DNA of 64,000 nt from VXYL01 sp965199915 (GTDB lineage: Bacteria; Pseudomonadota; Gammaproteobacteria; Pseudomonadales; Azotimanducaceae): contig OZ241348.1 in assembly GCA_965199915.1 (NCBI GenBank), forward strand, positions 1,116,001 to 1,180,000, written 5' to 3'. Positions 10,083 to 18,140 of the stretch are shown piece after piece. The notes below the pieces were generated by a model. It was not told the DNA's origin. It ran no database searches and worked only from the letters and a program-made list of their open reading frames with translations. Position 1 is the stretch's first letter. Every line of letters begins with the position of its first letter. Position numbers and translations under genes: made by a program.

Positions 10083-12119
10083 TCACGCCACCAGATAGGT
10101 CTCCCGGATGTCGCGCATTTCGTCGCGCACCGCGGCCGCTTCCTCGAACTCGAGGTTTTTGGCGTGCCCCATCATCTTCTCCTCCAGCTCGGCGAGCAGC
10201 TTCCCCAGCGCTTTGGCGTCGCCGCTGCGCTCGCGCGCCGCCAGCGACGCCGCCGTTGGCTTGGCCTGTTGGCGGCCTTTCGCCCGCGCCGCCCGCGCCG
10301 CTCCGGGCGCCGCCCGCGCACCTTCCATCACGTCCGCCACCGCCTTGGACACGGTGCGCGGCACGATGCCGTGCTTCTTGTTGAAGGCGATTTGCTTGTC
10401 GCGGCGGCGGTTGGTCTCGTCGATGGCGCGTTGCATGGACCCGGTCACGTCGTCCGCGTAGAGGATCGCGCGCCCGTTCAAGTTCCGCGCCGCCCGGCCG
10501 ATGGTTTGGATGAGCGAGCGTTCGGCGCGCAGAAAGCCCTCCTTGTCCGCGTCCAGAATCGCCACCAGCGACACCTCCGGCATGTCCAACCCTTCGCGCA
10601 GCAGGTTGATGCCCACCAGCACGTCGAACTTGCCGAGGCGCAGATCGCGCACGATCTCCATGCGCTCCACCGTGTCGATGTCCGAGTGCAGGTAGCGCAC
10701 GCGCACGCCGTGTTCGTCCAGATACTCGGTGAGGTCTTCGGCCATGCGCTTGGTGAGCGTGGTCACGAGCACCCGCTCTCCGGCATCCGCCGTGCGCCGA
10801 ATCTCCGCGAACAGATCGTCCACCTGCGTGGAGGCCGGGCGCACATCCACTTGCGGGTCCACCAAGCCGGTGGGGCGCACCACCTGCTCCACCACGGCGC
10901 CGGCGCGTTCGCCCTCGTAGGGGCCCGGCGTCGCCGAGACGAAGATCATCTGCGGCGCCAAGCTCTCCCACTCGTCGAAACGCAAGGGCCGGTTGTCCAG
11001 CGCGGACGGCAGCCGGAAGCCGTACTCCACCAAGGTCTCCTTGCGCGAGCGGTCGCCCTTGTACATGGCGCCGAGCTGGGGCACCGTCACATGCGACTCG
11101 TCCACCACCAGCAGCGCGTCCTTGGGCAGGTAGTCGAACAACGTCGGCGGCGGCTCGCCGGGCGCGCGGCCGGAGAGGTAGCGCGAGTAGTTCTCGATGC
11201 CGCTGCAATAGCCCAGCTCTTGGATCATCTCCAAGTCGAAGCGGGTGCGCTGCTCCAAACGTTGCGCCTCCACCAGCCTGTTGGCCTCCTTCAACACCTT
11301 GAGCCGCTCGGCGAGTTCCTCGCGGATGTCCTCGATGACGGCGAGGATGCGCTCGCGCGGCGTAACGTAGTGCGTCTTGGGGAACACCGTGTAGCGAGGC
11401 AACTGGCGCAACACCTCGCCGGTGAGCGGGTCGAACACGGAGATGTTCTCCAGCTCCTCGTCGAACAACTCCACGCGCACCGCCTCCTTTTCGGACTCGG
11501 CCGGGAAGATGTCGATGACATCGCCGCGCACGCGGTAGGCGCCGCGCTGAAACGCCATGTCGTTGCGCGTGTACTGCAACTCCGCCAAGCGCCGCAGCAG
11601 ATAGCGCTGATCCACGCGATCGCCGCGGTCGAGGTGCAGCACCATCTCCAAGTAGGAGCTCGGATCGCCCAAGCCGTAGATGGCCGACACGGACGCCACG
11701 ATCACCGTGTCGCGCCGTTCGAGCAGCGCCTTGGTGGCGGAGAGCCGCATCTGCTCGATGTGCGCATTGATGGAGGCATCCTTCTCGATGTAGGTGTCCG
11801 ACGCCGGAACGTAGGCTTCCGGCTGGTAGTAGTCGTAGTAGGAGACGAAATACTCCACGGCGTTGCGCGGGAAAAACTCGCGGAACTCGCCGTACAGCTG
11901 CGCGGCGAGGGTCTTGTTGGGCGCCAGCACCAGCGTGGGGCGCTGCACCTTGGCGATCATGTTGGCCACGGCGAAGGTCTTGCCGGAGCCCGTGACGCCC
12001 AGCAGCGTCTGGTGGGCCAATCCGGCTTGCAAGCCTTCGACCAAGCCGGCGATGGCGGCTGGTTGATCCCCCGCCGGCCGGTAGTCCGCCACGACCTTGA
12101 ACTCGGCACCCCGTTGCAT
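10083..12119 (-). CDS. uvrB: Excinuclease ABC subunit UvrB
   Basis: Damage-verification helicase of nucleotide excision repair, working with UvrA and UvrC. Walker A GVTGSGKT is at residues 41-48. The YYDYYQPEAYVP beta-hairpin region near residue 95 inserts between DNA strands. Helicase motifs V-VI (TIGRAARNLNG) are intact, and the C-terminal UVR coiled coil that binds UvrC covers about 635-670. Length 678 versus 673 in E. coli. No clear LexA box is seen in the bases just upstream, so SOS control is not evident. This is the last core gene before the accessory island. Confidence 0.97.
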   Translation of the reverse strand: MQRGAEFKVVADYRPAGDQPAAIAGLVEGLQAGLAHQTLLGVTGSGKTFAVANMIAKVQRPTLVLAPNKTLAAQLYGEFREFFPRNAVEYFVSYYDYYQPEAYVPASDTYIEKDASINAHIEQMRLSATKALLERRDTVIVASVSAIYGLGDPSSYLEMVLHLDRGDRVDQRYLLRRLAELQYTRNDMAFQRGAYRVRGDVIDIFPAESEKEAVRVELFDEELENISVFDPLTGEVLRQLPRYTVFPKTHYVTPRERILAVIEDIREELAERLKVLKEANRLVEAQRLEQRTRFDLEMIQELGYCSGIENYSRYLSGRAPGEPPPTLFDYLPKDALLVVDESHVTVPQLGAMYKGDRSRKETLVEYGFRLPSALDNRPLRFDEWESLAPQMIFVSATPGPYEGERAGAVVEQVVRPTGLVDPQVDVRPASTQVDDLFAEIRRTADAGERVLVTTLTKRMAEDLTEYLDEHGVRVRYLHSDIDTVERMEIVRDLRLGKFDVLVGINLLREGLDMPEVSLVAILDADKEGFLRAERSLIQTIGRAARNLNGRAILYADDVTGSMQRAIDETNRRRDKQIAFNKKHGIVPRTVSKAVADVMEGARAAPGAARAARAKGRQQAKPTAASLAARERSGDAKALGKLLAELEEKMMGHAKNLEFEEAAAVRDEMRDIRETYLVA

Positions 12120-12323
12120 GGGATGTGAGTTTCGTGCGGCAACGGGCGGGAGTCAACGGCAGCACCCGTTGCCACAACGCCGCGGATGGTTCCCGCGGCC
12201 GCGCTTGGGCTGTCGAGGTTGGCGTATCAGTTAGCCGTTTCGTTGTCGCGATGAAACGTCGCGCCAGTGTAGTGGGCTGGACGTTCTACGGAGAGGGGCA
12301 ACTGGAACGTCGGCGCAAGGCGG
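12120..12323. other. Gap between uvrB and the accessory island
   Basis: About 200 bases with no recognisable gene. It holds the presumptive uvrB promoter region and the junction between core DNA and the first mobile-element remnant. No convincing promoter or attachment-site repeat could be identified. Confidence 0.4.
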
Positions 12324-12363
12324 CAGGGCAATCGCATTTGGATTAGGTGGGGCGGCACGGAGA
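12324..12363 (+). repeat. Solitary ISAs1-type element end
   Basis: Forty bases starting CAGGGCAATCGCATTTGGA are identical to the terminal 40 bases of the complete ISAs1-family element at 30364-31593 (its right end, inverted). Identity stops abruptly at 12363 and no transposase follows, so this is an orphan end left by deletion or recombination. It directly abuts the broken ATPase fragment to its right. Confidence 0.8.
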
Positions 12364-12364
12364 A

Positions 12365-12607
12365 AGCGCCTTGGTGCTGCGCCGGGACTTTATCCACACC
12401 TACTTGGAACGCGATGTTGCCCTATTCGTGCCGCGCGTCCCGGCCACGACCTTGGAGCGGCTTTGGACGATGCTGGCGCACCGCCAAGGCACGACCCTGA
12501 ATGTTTCGGCTCTTGCGAGGGGCTTGGAATTGGGCACCCAGTCCGTCACCCGCTACATCGACCTCATAGGCGAGGATGCGCTTGATGTCGCGGTGCGTCA
12601 GCGGTGA
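12365..12607 (+). pseudogene. Fragment of a DUF4143-type AAA ATP-binding protein
   Basis: Eighty or so residues containing RDFIHTYLERDVALFVPRV, TTLERLWTMLAHRQG and SVTRYIDLIG. This resembles the middle of the large AAA_14/DUF4143 family, whose members are about 400 residues and have a Walker A domain upstream. Neither the ATPase domain nor the C-terminus is present. The left side is cut by an ISAs1-type end, and the reading frame stops soon after the HTH-like part. It is a relic with no expected function. Confidence 0.65.
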
Positions 12608-12769
12608 AGGATGGCACCACCAACCCGCTCGCGTCCGTCAAGCACGTCGCCGGAAATGGCGAACTGCACCAATCGCACGGTTGGGGCCATGTACGGAGCC
12701 GCCGGACAGCCCCTGCTCAGATTAGTATGATGCCGAGTACGCTGACACTGGTGCTGTAGAACTCGCGCC

Positions 12770-13234
12770 GTGAACTCATACGACTTGATAGAGACAGCCC
12801 GCCGCCTGACAGAATCCGGCGCGGCGCAGCCCACGCAAGCCGACCTGCGCCGCGCCGTCAGCACGGCGTACTACGGGCTGTTCCATTGCTTGGCCGTGAC
12901 TGCGGCCGACGTGCTCACCGGCACCAGCAGCGGCAGCCGGGAATGGCATCAGGTGTACCGCGCCCTTGAGCACGGGAAGGCCCGCAGCGCGTGTCAGCAG
13001 CAAGACGTGATGCGGACGTTCCCATTGGAAGTCCGCGCCTTCGGCGACACGTTCATCGACTTGCAGAAAATGCGCCAGCAGGCGGACTACGCGCATGAAG
13101 GGGAGTATTCCAAGCCAGAAGTTCTTGCGATAATCAACGCAACCGAGGACGCTATCAGCAAGTTCGAGCAAGCCGATGTCCAGCACCGGTGTAGCTTCAT
13201 CGTTCATGTGCTGTTCAAGCGGCGGCAACCATAG
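12770..13234 (+). CDS. HEPN-domain protein (possible toxin)
   Basis: 154 residues of the UPF0332/HEPN type. The signature LRRAVSTAYYGLFHCLA is at residues 26-42. A candidate HEPN RNase motif RX6H (Arg102...His109 in MRQQADYAHE) is in the second half, with the long-helix pattern expected for a four-helix bundle. HEPN proteins of this kind often act as RNA-cleaving toxins or abortive-infection effectors with a small partner. The next gene begins 10 bases downstream behind an AGGAGG ribosome site, so the two are probably one operon. The GTG start at 12770 fits the family N-terminus. Confidence 0.7.
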   Translation: MNSYDLIETARRLTESGAAQPTQADLRRAVSTAYYGLFHCLAVTAADVLTGTSSGSREWHQVYRALEHGKARSACQQQDVMRTFPLEVRAFGDTFIDLQKMRQQADYAHEGEYSKPEVLAIINATEDAISKFEQADVQHRCSFIVHVLFKRRQP

Positions 13235-13244
13235 GAGGTCCAAG

Positions 13245-13544
13245 ATGGACGAACAACAGCTACGCGAGATCGCCGAGGCTGCCTTCAAGCGCCAGTTCGT
13301 CGACATCGACATCGTCAGAATCAACATCCGGCAGGGCGTCGGCTTTGAGGACGATTCCCCCATCGTGGACGTGAACATCATCTACGACGACGAATGCGGA
13401 CAGGTGACCGGCCACGGCCTCGTGAGCGCCCGCACGGAACTCGTCGACAAGACGTGGCGGGACGGGAAGGACGACCTCGGCTACCCCTGCGTCAACTTCA
13501 TCGCCAAGTCCGGCCTCGGCGAGCGCGACCCGGCGGCCGTCTGA
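13245..13544 (+). CDS. Small acidic protein paired with the HEPN gene
   Basis: 99 residues, not recognised. The product is acidic and soluble, with no membrane segment or cysteines of note; the centre (IVDVNIIYDDE) looks like beta-strands. A strong AGGAGG lies at 13234-13239, six bases before the ATG, overlapping the end of the HEPN gene. Tight spacing and order suggest it is the antitoxin or regulator of the HEPN protein, but nothing in the sequence proves this. Confidence 0.55.
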   Translation: MDEQQLREIAEAAFKRQFVDIDIVRINIRQGVGFEDDSPIVDVNIIYDDECGQVTGHGLVSARTELVDKTWRDGKDDLGYPCVNFIAKSGLGERDPAAV

Positions 13545-13565
13545 CCGTGGCGACGCCGCCTGCCA

Positions 13566-13714
13566 ATGCTCACGGGCTACGAGTTCGAGTGGGACGAGAC
13601 CAAGGCCAGAGCGAATGTTCGGCATCACGGCGTCTCGTTCGGGGAAGCTTCAACCGTGTTCGGCGACCTGCTGGCGATTCTGTTGCCGGACCCCGACCAC
13701 TCCCAAGAAGGAGG
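13566..13714 (+). pseudogene. Truncated BrnT-family toxin
   Basis: The first 50 residues match the start of BrnT ribonuclease toxins: FEWDETKARANVRHHGVSFGEASTVFGD, then LLPDPDHS. Full-length BrnT is about 90 residues. Homology ends at 13714, where the left end of a decayed IS3-type element begins. The rest of brnT and the brnA antitoxin gene are not found beyond the element, so the pair was destroyed by the insertion and later deletion. Confidence 0.7.
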
Positions 13715-14374
13715 CCTGAGGTGGTCCTGTTTCCTGAGACAGTTCGAGGGCGTGATTAAGGTGTATTCCGTTCGGTTGTCGATGCCCTCAATGTCAGTGT
13801 CGCCGGTCGCCGCCGTCTCGTCAACGACGGCCTTGCGGCCGCCTCGTAGCGTTTTCCACGGGCTTTCCACGGGCGCGATCCCCCTTCGCGCCAAAAAGCG
13901 CCGGTGGGAAGGCGGTGGAAAACGCGGCGCCGGGTCATGCCGCCTTCGCCATCGGGGCTGGACGGCGCGGCTCGCTGGTCCGCGGCTTCGGGCACACCGC
14001 CTCCAAACCCCAGACGCTCCGAGCGGCTCAGCGCCCCAACCCGCGCCGAAAAAAATCCCGCTCCATCGTCAACTCCCCGATCTTCGCGCGCAGCTCCTTC
14101 ACCAGCGCCTCGTCCGCGTCCGCCTTCCGACCCGCCGCGAACACGTCGGCAAGTCCCTCCACCGCCTGCTTCTTCCACACGCTCACCTGGTTCGGATGCA
14201 CCGCGTGCTTCGCCGCCAGCGCCTGCACCGTGCTGTCTCCCCGCAGCGCGTCCAGCGCCACCCGCTTCTTGAACTCCGCCGTGAAACGGCGCCTCTTCCC
14301 AGTCATTCCATGCCTCCTTCAAGGCGTGGAATACACCTTAGCCGACTGTCTCAAAAAGTGGGACCACTTCAGGG
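13715..14374 (-). mobile_element. Decayed IS3-family element
   Basis: The two ends form an imperfect inverted repeat of about 45 bases (CCTGAGGTGGTCC... on the left, the inverse of CCTGAAGTGGTCC... on the right), each containing GAGACAGT and AAGGTGTATTCC. Only about 660 bases remain, and the only gene is orfA. The orfB integrase region is missing, with about 250 bases of unrelated low-complexity sequence in its place, so the element cannot move by itself. Confidence 0.65.
14028..14306 (-). CDS. IS3-family transposase OrfA (orphan)
   Basis: 92 residues with an N-terminal helix-turn-helix typical of IS3-group OrfA: RRRFTAEFKKRVALDALRG, then VHPNQVSVWKKQ. A C-terminal leucine-zipper-like helix (LVKELRAKIGELTMERDFF) follows. 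OrfA binds the element ends and normally fuses to OrfB by frameshifting. OrfB is gone, so this protein may only act as a DNA-binding relic. Confidence 0.8.
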   Translation of the reverse strand: MTGKRRRFTAEFKKRVALDALRGDSTVQALAAKHAVHPNQVSVWKKQAVEGLADVFAAGRKADADEALVKELRAKIGELTMERDFFRRGLGR

Positions 14375-14689
14375 TATAAAGGTTCCACTCGGCGGAGAGA
14401 CCGCAACAGAACCTCCTTGGGAGAGGGTACGGTCCAAGAGAGGATGTGTCCCCGCATCCCAAATGGGGGCTCGTCCGGCCGCCCGTACACGTCCGCCACG
14501 AACAGGATCCGCGCCAGCCGCTTCGTGAGCGCTTCGGCGTCCCTCTCCGGGTAAACCGCCGCGATGTCCGTCCAGCAAGCCCGTTCGGGTCGTCCCGCAG
14601 GATGGCCGCTCCACATCAAGGCCGGATGTCGGCGAGATCGACTCCACATCCCCTAACCCAGATGTAGAGGCCCACGGGAAGGAACGCGC
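14375..14689. other. Unassigned sequence between IS3 relic and split toxin
   Basis: About 315 bases. A leftward open frame runs through it (residues such as WTDIAAVYPERDAEAL and LARILFVADVYGRP) but it stops inside the IS3 end, and I recognise no family. The last 12 bases contain the ribosome site (AAGGA) of the toxin gene that follows. Confidence 0.4.
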
Positions 14690-14920
14690 ATGACCAAGCC
14701 GCCACTCGACACCGAGGCGACCGCCGAGTACAGGAAGTGGCTGCAGAGAGCCGACCACGACACGCGCGATGCGGTGAGCGACAGGGTCTCGGAGTACTTG
14801 GCTGCAGGCACCGTGGACGACGTCACTCGACGGAAGAACGTCAAGCATTTGGGCAAGGGGCTGCTCGAAATGAAGCTGCGCGGCATCCGCGTCTACTTCG
14901 CCATCGAACAGGGTATGCTA

Positions 14921-15780
14921 GGGCGCGTTGACAATTAAGCCAGCGCAAGCCAAACGGCGGCCATCCGGATCATTGCCGCGTAGCTCGACTCGGTCTGGTC
15001 GTAGCGGGTGGCGATGCGGCGGAAGCTCTTGATCTTGCAAAAAAAGTTCTCCACGCGGTGCCGCCTCCCGTACTTCTCCATGTCGCAGTCGATCGGCTCC
15101 TTCCGATTGGACGCGGGCGGCACCACCGCCTCCGCGCCGAGCGACGCCACCAGCGCCCGCAGACGGTCGCTGTCGAAGCCCCCGTCCGCCAGCAGAGCCC
15201 CGAACGACAGGCCCGACAGCAGACCCGCCGCCGTCGGCGACTCGTGCCGGTTGCCCGCCAGAAGAACGAACCGCGACAACCTCCCCAGCGCGTCCACCAG
15301 CGCCACCATCTTCGTCGTCAGCCCGCCGCGCGACCGCCCCGACTTCTCGGCGCCCCCTTTTTTCCAGTCGCATGCTGGTGAACGCGAACGTTCGTGCCGT
15401 CGATCTGGACTTCCCCGAAGTCCAGATCCGACGACAATTCCTCGAACATCCTCTTGAAAACCCCCTTCCTCGCCCAGCGCCGAAACCGCTGGAACACCGT
15501 GTTCCACTTGCCGAAGCGCGGCGGCAGGTCGCGCCACGGCGCACCCGTCCGCCCCACCCAAAGCACCGCCTCCACGAAGCGCCGGTTGTCGTCGCCCGTG
15601 CGGCCAACGTCCCCTTCCTTCCCCGCGCACAGCGGTTCGATCCGCTCCCACTGCGCGTCGCCCAGCATCGTCCGCTCAACCCGCATCGCCATCGCCAGCC
15701 TCCTTGCTCAAAAACGTCGCGCCACTCCGTGGCGCCCAATGTGGATTCATACACCATCAGCGTTATTTGTCAACGCGCCC
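14921..15780 (-). mobile_element. IS5-family (IS427-like) insertion sequence
   Basis: 860 bases bounded by near-perfect inverted repeats GGGCGCGTTGACAAWTAA, flanked by TA within a CTAG context on both sides (14919-14920 and 15781-15782). It carries one transposase in two overlapping frames. All parts are intact, so it may still be active. It sits inside the RelE-type toxin gene. Confidence 0.88.
14935..15692 (-). CDS. IS5-family transposase, made by -1 frameshift
   Basis: OrfA (15692 down to about 15318) holds the N-terminal DUF4096-type domain: QWERIEPLC, then VLWVGRTGAPWRDLPPRFGKWNTV, and the first DDE aspartate in VQIDGTNV. OrfB (to 14935) continues in the -1 frame with GRSRGGLTTKMVALVDALG, LADGGFDSDRLR and the terminal VENFFCKIKSFRRIATRYDQ carrying the last acidic residue. 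The switch point is a canonical A-AAA-AAG slippery heptamer at 15357-15363 (minus strand), as in other IS427-group elements. Confidence 0.85.
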
Positions 15781-15840
15781 TAGTGCTCTTGCTCGGCGGC
15801 ACGAAGAACACGCCGGGGGAACAGGACAGGGACATCGAGC

Positions 15841-16212
15841 GTGCAAGAAGGCTTCTCTCTCAACGCCGAGCAGCGCAAAGCGTTCGCGGTGGCCCACATG
15901 AACGCTGAGGTAGAACTCGCGATTGAAGATCCGGAATACCGCGACTACCTCGTCCAAGCCGCCGCGAGGGCCAGCACCGAGCGGAAACGCGACTACTACA
16001 AGACGCTGTTCGCGGAGGTCGAACGGCGCGAGCAGGCACTTGAGCACAGTCAGCGCCACGGCGAAACGGCGTTGACGAGCAGTCGGCGGGCCAGATGCGG
16101 TTTGACGCAAGGGCTCGCAAGCGGTAGGTTCCCCCCTTGGCGCGGTGCGCCTCGGGTTGCCGGGCGCCGTGCGACACGACAACATTGGGAAACCAGAGAG
16201 GGGACATTCGGC
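15841..16212 (+). pseudogene. Possible remnant of the toxin's antitoxin gene
   Basis: An open frame overlaps the toxin 3' end, starting at GTG 15841 or ATG 15898, where an antitoxin normally begins in HigBA-like pairs. It reads MNAEVELAIEDPEYRDYL, then a charged helical stretch ERKRDYYKTLFAEVERREQ. After about residue 75 the sequence becomes Arg/Gly-rich and no helix-turn-helix is visible. It runs without a stop into the downstream repeat protein. I do not recognise a family; the antitoxin idea rests only on position. Confidence 0.35.
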
Positions 16213-16542
16213 ATGGAAGACGGGAAAAAGAAGACGTCCTTTGTGGACGCGCTCAGTAGATTGGCATCCACCATTAGAGAGCTGCAACACGCCCATGATG
16301 CGGACCAAACGCCGCCAACCGAAGCCATTGAACGGATGGAATGGCAGATGCGAACTATCCAGGAACTCCTCAAAAACAGACGGCAGACGCCGCCAACCGG
16401 AATCATTGAACAGATGGAATGGCAGATGCGAACTATCCAAGAACTCCTCAACAACAAACGGCAGACGCCGCCAACCGGAACCATTGAACGGATGGAACGA
16501 CAGATGCGAACTATCCAAGAACTCCTCAACAAGCACAAATAG
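16213..16542 (+). CDS. Small protein with three tandem 26-residue helical repeats
   Basis: 109 residues, unknown function. After a 32-residue head (MEDGKKKTSFVDALSRLAST) the chain consists of three copies of a 26-residue unit, TPPTxxIExMExQMRTIQELL plus five, at residues 33-58, 59-84 and 85-109. A Pro-Pro turn starts each unit and a short amphipathic helix fills it. The DNA repeats are 78 bases each and nearly identical, at 16309-16386, 16387-16464 and 16465-16539, so they arose recently. The ATG follows a GAGAGGGG ribosome site. Confidence 0.6.
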   Translation: MEDGKKKTSFVDALSRLASTIRELQHAHDADQTPPTEAIERMEWQMRTIQELLKNRRQTPPTGIIEQMEWQMRTIQELLNNKRQTPPTGTIERMERQMRTIQELLNKHK

Positions 16543-16739
16543 CAATGCGGTACCCCGCCCGATGCCGGCTAGGGACAGGCGCGACCCGACCGCTTCCCCG
16601 TGAGGGCCAAGCACGACGCAAGAACCGCTCGTGGCCCGGTGCGTGACACAGGGCGGCAACGGGGTTCCGAGTCGTTCCTTTCATGGTTTGTGGATCCGCT
16701 GCTGGTATTGTGACCGTCCATGCAACCTGGATCCGAACC
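16543..16739. other. Intergenic region upstream of mntA-hepT
   Basis: About 200 bases with no gene. TTGTGG near 16688 and TATTGT near 16705 are spaced plausibly for a weak promoter driving the nucleotidyltransferase/HEPN pair, but this is a visual guess. Confidence 0.3.
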
Positions 16740-17156
16740 GTGAGTGAAACCAAGCCCTATCGTCGCGTCTCCCCCCGCGAGTTGATAGCGCACACTCTCG
16801 CCCACCCTCCGCCGACCAGGGCCGAGCTTCGCGCCGTCTGGCAGCCGAACCCTCACGCCGCGCTCCCGTCGCCAGCGCGAGGCCGCGTGCTGGCACTCTT
16901 GCGCGATCTGCGCGGCGAACTCGCGTTGCTTGGCGTCGTTGATGTCGGGGTGTTCGGGAGCGTCGCCCGCTGCGACGACACTCCCGACAGCGATGTCGAC
17001 GTGGCCGTCCGTTTGGCCGGGGTTGGGTTTTCCCATCACTTGAGGGTCAGGGAGTTCTTGGAGCGCCACTTCGACAGGCATGTTGATTTGGTGTCGCTGC
17101 CGTTCCCCCCTTTGGTGCAAAGCGTGGTTGGCGACGAGCTGATCATGGCGTGGTGA
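16740..17156 (+). CDS. MNT-type nucleotidyltransferase antitoxin (MntA-like)
   Basis: 138 residues. The pol-beta nucleotidyltransferase signature GSVARCDDTPDSDVDVAV spans residues 73-90, with metal-binding Asp85 and Asp87, and the third acid, Asp116, is in HVDLVSL. In characterised MntA-HepT (type VII) systems this enzyme silences HepT by adding AMP to a tyrosine. The N-terminal 60 residues are an extension rich in Pro and Arg. GTG 16740 is preferred; an ATG at 16683 is in frame. The stop overlaps the hepT start (ATGA), so the pair is translationally coupled. Confidence 0.82.
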   Translation: MSETKPYRRVSPRELIAHTLAHPPPTRAELRAVWQPNPHAALPSPARGRVLALLRDLRGELALLGVVDVGVFGSVARCDDTPDSDVDVAVRLAGVGFSHHLRVREFLERHFDRHVDLVSLPFPPLVQSVVGDELIMAW

Positions 17157-17551
17157 TGGCGATCAGGGGCGACAAGAAGCTCCCCTTCGCCGCCCGGCGC
17201 GAGGTGCTCTTGGGCTACATAGAGACGCTAACGAAGTACATGGAGGGGAAGACATACGACGATTTTGCGAACGACGACGTTTTGATCACACACGGCGTCG
17301 CCAAAGTGATGGAACAGGTCGGGGAGCTTCTGTTTCCGATGTCGGGTCACGCCTCCGCGGGGTTGGCGAGGAAGTTCTACGAGTCTCGGCACATGAACGT
17401 CCACGAGTATTCGACGATGTCCTTGGAGGATGTATGGAAGATGATGGGGAATCTCGATCAACTCCGCGACGAAGTGCTGGAGCGTGAGTTCCCGCCGCCC
17501 GACCAACAACGACCTGCGCGCCCGCCGCCAGACCGGGGACTTTCCCGCTAG
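17156..17551 (+). CDS. HepT-like HEPN ribonuclease toxin (DUF86)
   Basis: 131 residues of the DUF86/HepT family. The catalytic RX4HXY motif is complete: Arg78, His83 and Tyr85 in SRHMNVHEYS; the tyrosine is the residue AMPylated by the cognate MntA. The start overlaps the antitoxin stop by one base-frame shift (TGATG). The last 20 residues are Pro/Arg-rich and not typical. This is the best-preserved toxin-antitoxin pair in the island and probably still works. Confidence 0.82.
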   Translation: MAIRGDKKLPFAARREVLLGYIETLTKYMEGKTYDDFANDDVLITHGVAKVMEQVGELLFPMSGHASAGLARKFYESRHMNVHEYSTMSLEDVWKMMGNLDQLRDEVLEREFPPPDQQRPARPPPDRGLSR

Positions 17552-17734
17552 TGCGTACCCTGCGGGGCGCGTTCGAGTTTGCGTCGCAAACTCCGTGCCG
17601 CCGCAAAACTTGACTCATTCGTGCAGATCTTCGCCTCTCAAGAGAATAGAAAAGGCGCAAGGAACTCGCGTCAACACAGAGCATCTGTTTAACATCAATA
17701 AGTTGAGTCGAATGCTTGGTGAGGGGCAGTCCGT

Positions 17735-18140
17735 AACCGCCGGCAACAGGCCCTCGCCTTCGTCAAGGGCGCCAAGCACTCCAAGTCTTGGGTGCTGTGC
17801 ATCGTGATCCACGGGCGATGGCGGACCTTCGGACTCGGCGGCTACCCGTATGTGGCGCTCAAGGAAGCGCGGCGCATGGCATTCGAGAACCGCGCCTTGG
17901 CCCGGCAGAGCGGCGACCCGCTGGCGCTGCGGACCCGGCGCGACGTCCCGACTTCACCACGGTGGCGGCCAAGGTGATCGACATCCAAGCGGGCGGATGG
18001 AAGGACGCGGGCAAGTTGCGCCGCCACCAGCCGAAGTCCTCGCTGGCCGCATACGCCTTCCCCGTTCTCGGGGCCATTCGCTTGGACGCGATCGCCGGCA
18101 CCGAAGTGCTGTCGGTGGTGCTCAAATCTCCCAACTCTGG
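17735..18140 (+). pseudogene. Tyrosine integrase relic (P4-type, N-terminal)
   Basis: Two reading frames join into the N-terminal arm-binding and core-binding parts of a P4-like integrase. The first has QQALAFVKGAKHSKSWVL, FGLGGYPYVALKEARR and ALARQSGDPLALR. The second has AAKVIDIQAGGWKDAGK and LAAYAFPVLGAIRLDAI. The frame changes at about 17950, where one base seems lost in the codon after VPT. The catalytic domain with the R-H-R-Y residues is absent. It supports an origin of the island by site-specific integration. Confidence 0.7.

Larger units (their letters stand above)
14690..15908 (+). pseudogene. RelE/HigB-type toxin split by an IS5-family insertion
   Basis: The 5' part (14690-14920) encodes EYRKWLQRADHDTRDAVSDRV ... 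LLEMKLRGIRVYFAIEQGML. Removing the insertion and one TA copy and joining 14920 to 15783 restores the frame into VLLLGGTKNTPGEQDRDIERA. That is the typical C-terminus of the addiction-module killer family (RelE/ParE superfold, mRNA interferase). The rebuilt protein is 118 residues and has no stop or frameshift, so the interruption looks recent. A good ribosome site (AAGGA, 14679-14683) precedes the ATG. Confidence 0.85.

Noticed and set aside
12285..12300. CGGAGAGG near 12289 as a left attachment site matching the tRNA-Ser 3' end
   Set aside because: Only 8 bases match, which is expected by chance in this GC-rich sequence.
14338..14649. Leftward frame of about 100 codons right of the IS3 relic
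   Set aside because: It ends inside the IS3 terminal repeat and matches no family I know; not enough support to call a gene.
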